A stretch of 7,989 nucleotides of DNA from an uncultured Flavobacteriales bacterium (GTDB lineage: Bacteria > Bacteroidota > Bacteroidia > Flavobacteriales > BACL11): the NCBI GenBank assembly GCA_913052655.1, contig CAJXFN010000063.1:1-7989 (forward strand), given 5' to 3'. A program made the position numbers and the translations under genes. The notes under the pieces were generated by a model, which was not told the DNA's origin, did not search any database, and was given only the letters and a program-made list of their open reading frames with translations. Position 1 is the first letter of the stretch; every line of letters starts with the position of its first letter. Positions 1 through 6,427 of the stretch are shown one piece after another.

Positions 1-1223
1 TTTTCAAAAAACTTCTTGACATTGGTGATATTGTTGGGGTAAAAGGAGAGGTTTTTACTACAAAGGTTGGAGAAATATCTGTAAAAGTAAAAGAGTTGAC
101 CTTGCTAACAAAATCCCTAAAGCCCCTTCCTCTGCCTAAAGTTGATGGAGAGGGAAGGGTTCATGATGCCTTTACTGATCCAGAGAAGAGATATAGACAA
201 AGGTATGTTGACCTTGTTGTAAATCCGGAAGTGAAAGATGCTTTTGTTAAAAGAACACAACTTACAAATTCTATGCGTTCTTATTTAAACAATAAAGGTT
301 ATTTAGAGGTAGAAACCCCAATTTTACAACCTGTTTACGGGGGCGCTGCGGCCCGCCCCTTTAAAACACATCACAATACTTTGGATATGGATTTATATTT
401 AAGAATTGCTAACGAACTGTATTTAAAAAGATTGGTAGTTGGGGGGTTTGATGGTGTATATGAGTTTTCAAAAGATTTTAGAAATGAGGGTATGAGCCGT
501 TTTCACAATCCAGAGTTTACTCAAATGGAATTGTATGTTGCATATAAAGATTATGAATGGATGATGGATTTGGTCGAAGAAATGGTTGAAAAAATTGCAC
601 TGGATTTACATGGCAAAACAGAAGTTCAGTTAGGAGAAAATCTAATCAACTTCAAAAGGCCTTGGAAAAGATATACAATGTATGAAGCAATAGAACATTT
701 TACAGGAATCAACATTTCTAAAATGGATGAAAAAACACTTAGAGAAACCGCCAAAAAATTGGGTGTTGAAGTAAACAAAAGCGTAGGAAGGGGGAAGCTA
801 ATTGATGAAATTTTTGGGGAAAAGTGTGAAGGACAATTAATTCAGCCAACTTTTATTACCGATTATCCTGTAGAAATGTCCCCATTAGCAAAAAAACACA
901 GAAAACACGAGGGGTTAGTAGAGCGTTTTGAAGCTATTTGTAATGGGAAGGAAATTTGTAACGCTTTTTCTGAGTTAAATGACCCAATTGATCAAAGAGC
1001 TAGATTTGAAGAACAATTAGAGCTAGGCAAAAGAGGTGATGATGAGGCGATGATATTAGATGAAGATTTCCTTAGAGCTATAGAGTATGGGATGCCTCCA
1101 ACAGCTGGTTTAGGAATAGGTATTGATCGATTAAGTATGATTATGACAAACTCTAATTCTATTCAAGATGTGTTGTTTTTCCCACAGATGAAAGCGGAAA
1201 ATCAAAAAAACACCGAAGAGTAA
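1..1223 (+). CDS. lysS: Lysyl-tRNA synthetase, class II (5' end cut by window edge)
   Basis: This enzyme charges tRNA-Lys with lysine in the cytoplasm, using ATP. The frame is open from nt 3, giving 406 visible residues to the TAA at 1221-1223. A TTG at 96 is not the true start, because the upstream codons encode a good match to the end of the OB-fold anticodon-binding domain (KLLDIGDIVGVKGE). About 100 N-terminal residues are probably missing. The class II catalytic domain is complete: the GGAAARPF loop (nt 336-362 region), HHNTLD, YLRIANELYLKRLVVGGF, motif 2 FRNEG (477-491), HNPEFT, FSELNDP, and motif 3 GLGIGIDRL (1107-1133), whose Arg contacts ATP. The protein ends at QMKAENQKNTEE, close to the end of the E. 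coli enzyme, so it lacks the C-terminal extension I recall in many flavobacterial LysRS proteins. gpsA follows after 4 nt, suggesting one transcript. Identity is very secure; the true start lies outside the window. Confidence 0.97.
   Translation, partial: FKKLLDIGDIVGVKGEVFTTKVGEISVKVKELTLLTKSLKPLPLPKVDGEGRVHDAFTDPEKRYRQRYVDLVVNPEVKDAFVKRTQLTNSMRSYLNNKGYLEVETPILQPVYGGAAARPFKTHHNTLDMDLYLRIANELYLKRLVVGGFDGVYEFSKDFRNEGMSRFHNPEFTQMELYVAYKDYEWMMDLVEEMVEKIALDLHGKTEVQLGENLINFKRPWKRYTMYEAIEHFTGINISKMDEKTLRETAKKLGVEVNKSVGRGKLIDEIFGEKCEGQLIQPTFITDYPVEMSPLAKKHRKHEGLVERFEAICNGKEICNAFSELNDPIDQRARFEEQLELGKRGDDEAMILDEDFLRAIEYGMPPTAGLGIGIDRLSMIMTNSNSIQDVLFFPQMKAENQKNTEE
340..359. repeat. GC-rich inverted repeat inside lysS
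   Basis: The arms GGGGCG (340-345) and CGCCCC (354-359) are perfect reverse complements separated by an 8-nt loop (CTGCGGCC). The whole 339-359 stretch is almost pure G+C in an AT-rich window. It lies in the codons for the conserved GGAAARPF loop after motif 1, so at least part of it is explained by Gly/Ala/Arg/Pro codons, but the third positions are also mostly G or C (GGG, GGC, GCG, GCC, CGC, CCC). The mRNA could form a 6-bp all-GC hairpin. The repeat is certain from sequence; any function is unproven. Confidence 0.5.
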
Positions 1224-1227
1224 TACA

Positions 1228-2223
1228 ATGAAAGATGTTATCAAAATAGGTGTAATTGGCGGGGGTAGTTGGGCAACCTCAATTGTAAAAATGTTGTGTG
1301 AGAATGTTAATTGTGTGAATTGGTGGATGAGAAATGAAGATGCTATAGAACATATACAAAAATATGGACACAACCCTAATTATATATCCGATGCAGAACT
1401 TAAAAAAGAGAGGTTAAACATAAGTTCAGATATTGATAAGATTGTGAGAGATTCAGATTATTTAGTTTTAGCGGTTCCGTCAGCGTTTTTAAAATCTACA
1501 TTAAAGAACTTGACTGTTTCTATTAAAGACAAGGTGGTGTTTTCAGCTATTAAAGGAATTGTACCTGAAAATAACACCATAGTAGGAGAGTTTCTTTATA
1601 ATCAATTCAGGGTTCCATATGAAAATATTGGTGTTTTAACCGGTCCTTGTCACGCGGAAGAGGTTGCTTTAGAAAGATTGTCTTATTTAACTATTGCTTG
1701 TGGTGATTTAAAAAAAGCGAATTTATTTGCAAACTCTATTGAGGGTAGGTACATCAAAACAACTGTATCTGATGATATATATGGCACAGAATACTCTGCG
1801 GTACTTAAAAATGTAGTCGCTCTTGCTTCTGGAATATGTCACGGCTTAGGATATGGTGATAATTTTCAAGCGGTTTTAGTTTCTAACGCGATCAGAGAAA
1901 TAAAGCGTTTTGTGGACACTGTTCACCCCATAAAAAGAGATATAAATGAATCGGCTTACTTGGGGGATTTGTTAGTAACGGCATATTCTCAGTTTAGCAG
2001 GAACAGAACTTTTGGGGAAATGATAGGTAGGGGATATAGTGTACATTCTGCACAACTAAAGCTAAAAATGATTGCCGAAGGATATTATGCGGTAAAATGT
2101 ATTATTGAAATAAACGAAGAGGTAAAGTTAGATATGCCAATTAGTGAGGCGGTTTATAATATTTTGTACAACAGAAAATCTCCTAAAAAACAAATACAAA
2201 TTTTAACCAACCGTTTAAATTAA
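1228..2223 (+). CDS. gpsA: NAD(P)-dependent glycerol-3-phosphate dehydrogenase
   Basis: This cytoplasmic enzyme reduces dihydroxyacetone phosphate to sn-glycerol 3-phosphate, the backbone precursor of phospholipids. The protein has 331 residues, normal for the family. The N-terminal Rossmann fold has the dinucleotide-binding GGGSWA (residues 11-16). SAIKG (106-110) and GPCHAEE (139-145) match the substrate-site segments. The catalytic lysine is K194 in YSAVLKNVVALASG, followed by CHGLGYGDNFQAVL, the form I associate with Bacteroidota. The C-terminal helical domain contains YLGDLLVT (D247) and SRNRTFG (257-263), matching GDLVLT and SRNRRFG of the E. coli protein. ATG at 1228 is chosen because it lies 4 nt after the lysS stop and leaves only 10 residues before the glycine motif; a weak purine stretch (GAAGAG, 1215-1220) precedes it. 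It probably depends on the lysS promoter. Its stop overlaps that of the convergent scoB. Confidence 0.96.
   Translation: MKDVIKIGVIGGGSWATSIVKMLCENVNCVNWWMRNEDAIEHIQKYGHNPNYISDAELKKERLNISSDIDKIVRDSDYLVLAVPSAFLKSTLKNLTVSIKDKVVFSAIKGIVPENNTIVGEFLYNQFRVPYENIGVLTGPCHAEEVALERLSYLTIACGDLKKANLFANSIEGRYIKTTVSDDIYGTEYSAVLKNVVALASGICHGLGYGDNFQAVLVSNAIREIKRFVDTVHPIKRDINESAYLGDLLVTAYSQFSRNRTFGEMIGRGYSVHSAQLKLKMIAEGYYAVKCIIEINEEVKLDMPISEAVYNILYNRKSPKKQIQILTNRLN
2220..2223. other. Shared TTAA: overlapping stop codons of convergent genes
   Basis: The palindrome TTAA gives gpsA its TAA on the plus strand (2221-2223) and scoB its TAA on the minus strand (complement of 2220-2222). The two operons meet tail to tail with a 4-nt overlap and no intergenic space. 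Any terminator for either transcript must therefore lie inside the opposing gene, and read-through would make antisense RNA. The geometry is read directly from the sequence. Confidence 0.95.
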
Positions 2224-2876
2224 AGTATCATTTCAGGGATTTCCTCCTCGATAATTAATTCAGCTTCTGTAGCTTTTATTATTTCTTCCAAACTTACTCC
2301 GGGGGCTCTTTCTAAAAGTTTAAATCCATTCTTTGTTACTTCTAAAACCGCAAGATTTGTCACTATTTTTTTTACACAATTTACCCCCGTAATTGGTAGT
2401 TGACATTTTTTTAGTATTTTACTCTCACCCTTTCGATTTGTGTGCATCATAGCTACAATAATATTTTCTGCTGAAGCAACCAAATCCATTGCTCCACCCA
2501 TTCCTTTTACCATTTTACCAGGTATTTTCCAGTTTGCAATATCTCCATTTTCTGACACCTCCATAGCTCCTAAAACAGTTAGTTGAACATGTCTACCTCT
2601 GATCATCGCAAAAGAGGTAGCGGAGTCAAAAAGCGCTGCTCCAGGCATCATTGTAATAGTTTGTTTACCCGCATTAATTAGGTCTGCGTCCTCTTCACCT
2701 TCAAATGGGAAGGGGCCCATTCCTAACACTCCATTTTCTGATTGAAATTCAACATCAATTCCCTTGGGTATATAGTTTGCAACCAATGTTGGAATACCAA
2801 TTCCTAAATTAACATACATATTATGTTCTAACTCTTGAGCAATTCGCTGAGCAATTTTATTTTTATCTAGTGACAT
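2220..2876 (-). CDS. scoB: 3-oxoacid CoA-transferase, subunit B
   Basis: This is the catalytic subunit of the two-subunit succinyl-CoA:3-ketoacid CoA-transferase, which moves CoA from succinyl-CoA to acetoacetate or related 3-oxoacids. It feeds ketone bodies and amino-acid breakdown products into acetyl-CoA metabolism. The protein has 218 residues, normal for a bacterial B subunit. The family-2 CoA-transferase signature SENG lies at 46-49, with E47 as the expected nucleophile forming the glutamyl-CoA thioester. It is preceded by NLGIGIPTLVANY (23-35) and followed by GVLGMGPFP. Other conserved blocks are DLINAGKQTIT, PGAALFDSATSFAMIRGRH and WKIPGKMVKGMGGAMDLV. The ATG at 2876 overlaps the scoA stop by one base (TAATG), a standard reinitiation arrangement for equimolar subunits. 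The exact 3-oxoacid partner cannot be read from sequence; acetoacetate is the default for this family. Confidence 0.96.
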   Translation of the reverse strand: MSLDKNKIAQRIAQELEHNMYVNLGIGIPTLVANYIPKGIDVEFQSENGVLGMGPFPFEGEEDADLINAGKQTITMMPGAALFDSATSFAMIRGRHVQLTVLGAMEVSENGDIANWKIPGKMVKGMGGAMDLVASAENIIVAMMHTNRKGESKILKKCQLPITGVNCVKKIVTNLAVLEVTKNGFKLLERAPGVSLEEIIKATEAELIIEEEIPEMIL

Positions 2877-3577
2877 TATTCTCTTGATCTAACGGTTCTC
2901 TGTTCTATTCTCTTTTCGTATTTCTTACCCTGTAAAATTCTTTGTATAAATATTCCGGGAGTATGAATCTGATTTGGGTCTAACTCTCCTGCGGGAACTA
3001 ACTCCTCCACCTCTGCAACAGTAATTTTGCCAGCCATTGCCATTAGGGGGTTAAAATTTCGGGCTGTTCCTTTAAAAATTAGATTACCCGCGGTGTCTCC
3101 CCTCCAAGCTTTTACAAAAGCAAAATCTGCAGTCAATGCTGTCTCTAATATATGAGGTTTTCCATTAAACTCTCTAACCTCTTTCCCTTCCGCAACTTCT
3201 GTTCCATATCCGGCGGGAGTGAAAAAAGCCGGAATTCCCGCTCCACCCGCTCTACATCTTTCAGCCAAACTTCCCTGTGGTATTAGGTCTACTTCCAGTG
3301 TTCCTGAGAGCATTTGCCTTTCAAATTCTGCGTTTTCACCAACATAAGAAGATATCATTTTTATAATCTGTTTTCTCTTTAGCAATAAACCAAGTCCAAA
3401 ATTATCTACTCCCGCATTATTAGAGATACATGTTAATCCAAAAATATCTTTTTTAGAAAGCGCGGCTATTGAGTTTTCTGGTATTCCAGAAAGTCCAAAA
3501 CCACCAAACATAAATGTCATGTTACTTTCTACCCCTTTTAATGCGGACTCTATATTATTTACTACTTTATTTATCAT
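2876..3577 (-). CDS. scoA: 3-oxoacid CoA-transferase, subunit A
   Basis: This is the non-nucleophile subunit of the succinyl-CoA:3-ketoacid CoA-transferase made with the adjacent scoB product. The protein has 233 residues, normal for a bacterial A subunit. The family-1 CoA-transferase signature is clear at SNMTFMFGGFGLSGIPEN (18-35), including the GGF and G-x-P positions. Further conserved blocks are SNNAGVDNFGLG, GENAEFERQ, LIPQGSLAERCRAGGAGIPAF, TADFAFVKAWRGDTAGNL, TARNFNPLMAMAG and the C-terminal YEKRIEQRTVRSRE. ATG at 3577 begins 2 nt after the stop of the penicillin-binding protein gene. A purine tract (AGAAGAAGAAGAA, complement of 3586-3598) ends 8 nt before the ATG; it could help ribosome binding, but it is not a canonical Shine-Dalgarno and Bacteroidota rely little on one. 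The gene is probably co-transcribed with the upstream envelope genes. Confidence 0.96.
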   Translation of the reverse strand: MINKVVNNIESALKGVESNMTFMFGGFGLSGIPENSIAALSKKDIFGLTCISNNAGVDNFGLGLLLKRKQIIKMISSYVGENAEFERQMLSGTLEVDLIPQGSLAERCRAGGAGIPAFFTPAGYGTEVAEGKEVREFNGKPHILETALTADFAFVKAWRGDTAGNLIFKGTARNFNPLMAMAGKITVAEVEELVPAGELDPNQIHTPGIFIQRILQGKKYEKRIEQRTVRSRE

Positions 3578-3579
3578 AA

Positions 3580-5955
3580 TTAAAATTCTTCTTCTTCTAG
3601 ATTTTGCTCTGGATTCAACGAGCCTAATGGATTACAATTCATTTTGTTTTCAGCCCAATTTTTTACTTTTAAACCTGAAAACTCGAACAAGTCCTGTTGT
3701 GTTACATCGATTATGGTTTCATCCTCATATACATTCTTCATGAATTGACCAAATACAGGTAAAGCTGTGCTACCACCGTAGCCTAGAGCATTTCTAAAAT
3801 GTGCGGATCTGTCTTCACATCCAGTCCAAACAGTTGTTACTAAATTAGGTGTTATGCCAACGAACCAACCATCTGAATAGTTTTGAGTAGTTCCTGTTTT
3901 TCCCCCTATCTGAGCCGAAATACCATAGGTAGATCTTAAGGACCTGGCGGTTCCTCGTATTCCATTTTTAGATCTACTTGCTAATTTTTTTTCTTTCTTG
4001 TTTCCGTGTTCAATTAAATATTTTATTCTTTCATGGTAGTTTTTATCATATACACCATCAACAGCTCCCCGCAATAATTTGATCATAATTGCTGATGTTT
4101 CTTCACTTAAAGCCTCGTTTTTTTCTGAATGAAATCTTTCTAATATAACCCCATTCTTATCTGTAATTTTTGTGACAAAAATCGGCTCTGTATAAACCCC
4201 CTTATTTACAAATGTTGAGTAAGCTCCCGTAATCTCTTTTACTGTCAAATCAAACGTTCCTAAACAAATTGAAGGGACCGCTTTTAAATATGAAGTTATC
4301 CCCATTTTTCTCGCCATATCTACTACTGGCTTTGGTCCAAATTGATGCATAATATAAGCGGTCATTATATTAATTGAGTTTGCAAGTCCAAATTTAAGAG
4401 TTAGTGACAGTCCATCAAAATCTGTACTAGAGTTATATGGTATCCAGTCTTTTGATAGTCCCCAATCATCTTTATCAAATACTACAGGAGAGTTTAAAAT
4501 TTTATCACACGGATCCACTCCCTCTTGTATAGCTAAAGAATATAAAAACGGTTTAAAAGTAGACCCCACCTGTCTACTACCTTTTAAAACATGATCGTAT
4601 TTAAAAAACTTATGGTTTATTCCTCCAACATAAGCTTTTATATGTCCGTCTGTAGGGTTCATACTCATCAGTCCTGTATGAATAAAGAACTTATTATAAA
4701 TTACAGAGTCTCTGGGCGAGATTAGGGTGTCGAATTCTCCCTCCCATGAAAAAAGAGTTGTGTTAACCTTAATGTTAAAAATTTTATCTATCTCCTTTTT
4801 TGATTTGCCTTGGTTTTTAAGTTTTCTGTATCTTTCTGATCGTTTGATTCCTTGATAAATTATTTCGTCGATCTGTTTTCTGCTAAAATGTTTTGGGTAG
4901 GGAGCTTTTGAATAACCCTTCCAGTGCGTATAAAATTTTTCTTGTAGTTCTGCCATTTTTTTCTTTACGGCAGCTTCGGCATGTTTTTGTATCTTAGAAT
5001 CTATTGTAGTGTGAATAATCAAACCGTCTGTATATAGATTATAATACTCTCCATTTGATTTTTTGTTTTTAGAACACCATTCTTTCATCCAAGGCCTTAA
5101 TTGTTCTCTAAAATAAGGAGCTAAGCCTTCGTTATGATCTACTTTTTGATAATCTAAGTTTAATGGAAGGTCTTGTAATGAATCACATTCTGTTTTTGTG
5201 ATTTTTCCGTATTTCATCATTTGAGATAAAACAACATTTCTTCTGTTTTGTGTTCCCTCTGGGTTCCTCCTAGGATTATATAGTGATGGGTTTTTCAACA
5301 TCCCAACCAACATTGCTGATTGATTTACATCTAAATTTTTGGGGGTTGTGTTAAAATATATTTTTGAAGCTGATGTTATCCCTACCGCTTGATTAATCCA
5401 ATCAAACCTGTTTAGGTACATCGATAAAATCTCATTTTTAGAGTATCTTTTTTCCAATTCAACAGCGACTACCCATTCTTTAAGTTTTTGTTTTATTCTT
5501 CCTAATCCTGTAGAGGTCTTTCCTGTAAACAACATTTTGGATAATTGTTGTGATAATGTACTAGCTCCTCCAGAGGTACTACTTCCTGTAAGAATCCCAT
5601 AAATAGCTCTAAAAAGAGAACGAACATCAATTCCAGAGTGGTTTCTAAATCTTATATCTTCTGTAGAAATTAAAGCGTCAATTAAAACAGGGGACAAATC
5701 TAAATAATTAGTATTTGATCTGTTTTCTTTATAGTACTCACCCAATATAACTCCATCTGCGGAATAAATTATTGTAGATAAATTGTTTTGAGGATTGTCA
5801 ATATCTGTAAAATAAATCATCCCAGGGTCCCTATTCTCTCCTTCTCTTGGGTTTTCGGAAATTGTATTAATTTTTACAAAATACATCAAAAGAAGAAACC
5901 CGTAAAAGGGGCTTAAACAAATTAACCAAATCAATATTTTTTTTCTTCTACTCAT
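3580..5955 (-). CDS. mrcA: Bifunctional class A penicillin-binding protein (PBP1A type)
   Basis: This inner-membrane enzyme polymerises lipid II into glycan strands and cross-links the peptides. It has 791 residues, usual for PBP1A-like proteins. A short basic cytoplasmic end (RRKK) is followed by one membrane anchor at about 7-27. The glycosyltransferase (GT51) domain spans about 85-250, with STEDIRFRNHSGID (catalytic Glu E99), GGASTLSQQ (129-137), KLKEWVVAVELEKRYSKNEI (second acid probably E160), ASKIYFN, and SAMLVGMLKNPSLYNPRRNP. A lysine-rich linker runs from about 325 to 400. The transpeptidase domain has S465-TFK (nucleophile Ser), S527-I-N529, and K686-T-G, all intact. The C-terminal tail ends LEEEEF. 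The start overlaps gldH by 8 nt, supporting ATG at 5955. No catalytic residue is missing, so an active enzyme is expected. The symbol follows E. coli usage; orthology to PBP1A rather than another class A PBP is inferred. Confidence 0.94.
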   Translation of the reverse strand: MSRRKKILIWLICLSPFYGFLLLMYFVKINTISENPREGENRDPGMIYFTDIDNPQNNLSTIIYSADGVILGEYYKENRSNTNYLDLSPVLIDALISTEDIRFRNHSGIDVRSLFRAIYGILTGSSTSGGASTLSQQLSKMLFTGKTSTGLGRIKQKLKEWVVAVELEKRYSKNEILSMYLNRFDWINQAVGITSASKIYFNTTPKNLDVNQSAMLVGMLKNPSLYNPRRNPEGTQNRRNVVLSQMMKYGKITKTECDSLQDLPLNLDYQKVDHNEGLAPYFREQLRPWMKEWCSKNKKSNGEYYNLYTDGLIIHTTIDSKIQKHAEAAVKKKMAELQEKFYTHWKGYSKAPYPKHFSRKQIDEIIYQGIKRSERYRKLKNQGKSKKEIDKIFNIKVNTTLFSWEGEFDTLISPRDSVIYNKFFIHTGLMSMNPTDGHIKAYVGGINHKFFKYDHVLKGSRQVGSTFKPFLYSLAIQEGVDPCDKILNSPVVFDKDDWGLSKDWIPYNSSTDFDGLSLTLKFGLANSINIMTAYIMHQFGPKPVVDMARKMGITSYLKAVPSICLGTFDLTVKEITGAYSTFVNKGVYTEPIFVTKITDKNGVILERFHSEKNEALSEETSAIMIKLLRGAVDGVYDKNYHERIKYLIEHGNKKEKKLASRSKNGIRGTARSLRSTYGISAQIGGKTGTTQNYSDGWFVGITPNLVTTVWTGCEDRSAHFRNALGYGGSTALPVFGQFMKNVYEDETIIDVTQQDLFEFSGLKVKNWAENKMNCNPLGSLNPEQNLEEEEF

Positions 5956-6427
5956 TTATATCTTTAACATAAAGTGAAATAGCTGATACGTGAGGTAATT
6001 TGTCAATTTTAAGGCTGTTATTTTCTCTCATCGCTAGCTCTAACTCAAAAGTATGGACCCCTTTTTTGTAAAACTGATCTACACTATAATTTACCCCACT
6101 TAACTCTCTAACATCGCTTTTGCCCCTTCCATACCACTTTCCGTCTTTTTGTGCTAAGTCAATGTTAAATGTGTCTGTAGATATCTTTTGATTGTTAAAA
6201 AAGTGGTGGGTGAAAAAGATTATGTTTTGATAAGGATATGAGGTGGTATGCCTGATTGAAAAGTCTAAATCATGTAATCGTGTCGTGTCATCAAAATTAA
6301 TATCAAATTTTATAGTCTTGTTTGAAGCCCAAACATTGTCCTTAAAACTATGATATTTAATTTTCTCTTTAGTACAGGAAAAAATCACGATTAAAAAAAA
6401 TAAGTAGATTAAGAGCTTACTTTTCAT
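5948..6427 (-). CDS. gldH: Gliding motility lipoprotein GldH
   Basis: GldH is a lipoprotein required for gliding in Flavobacterium johnsoniae, part of the gliding/type IX secretion gene set of Bacteroidota. I place the start at ATG 6427, giving 159 residues. The N-terminus MKSKLLIYLFFLIVIFSC is then a lipoprotein signal peptide, with the lipidated Cys at 18. An upstream in-frame ATG at 6490 would add 21 charged residues before the signal peptide and overlap ricT by 74 nt, so it is unlikely. The mature part carries family-like segments: a DNVW motif, RHTTSYPYQNIIFF, GKWYGRGKSDVREL, and a C-terminal HVSAISLYV strand. It looks mostly beta, with no further membrane span. The start overlaps the ricT stop by 11 nt, and the end overlaps the PBP start by 8 nt. 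Residues after the Cys (TKEKIKY) are not an acidic run. Identification rests on weakly conserved motifs plus context. Confidence 0.88.
   Translation of the reverse strand: MKSKLLIYLFFLIVIFSCTKEKIKYHSFKDNVWASNKTIKFDINFDDTTRLHDLDFSIRHTTSYPYQNIIFFTHHFFNNQKISTDTFNIDLAQKDGKWYGRGKSDVRELSGVNYSVDQFYKKGVHTFELELAMRENNSLKIDKLPHVSAISLYVKDINE

Noticed and set aside
96..98. TTG as the lysS start
   Set aside because: The frame is open to the left edge and the 31 upstream codons match the LysRS OB-fold, so the gene is simply cut by the window.
441..446. G6 run in lysS, a possible phase-variable tract
   Set aside because: It encodes conserved Gly-Gly (VVGGF) in an essential gene and is too short to suggest regulated slippage.
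1131..1373. 80-codon open frame on the minus strand across the lysS/gpsA junction
   Set aside because: It lies opposite two strongly supported genes, has no recognisable domain, and looks like the antisense shadow of their codons.
2199..2221. AT-rich imperfect inverted repeat (AATTTTAA/TTAAATT), a possible terminator for scoB
   Set aside because: The stem has only A-T pairs plus a bulge, and the T tract on the minus strand lies several bases away; too weak to call.
2262..2280. AGCT-TCTGT-AGCT followed by TTTTATT, a possible terminator for gpsA
   Set aside because: The stem is only 4 bp and uses a self-palindromic AGCT; such patterns are expected by chance.
3519..3743. 74-codon open frame on the plus strand opposite scoA and the PBP gene
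   Set aside because: It is antisense to conserved coding sequence, low in complexity and has no family features.
5936..5945. A8 run near the PBP start (minus strand), a possible slippery site
   Set aside because: The frame is intact, Lys/Ile codons explain it, and no downstream stimulatory structure or alternative product is evident.
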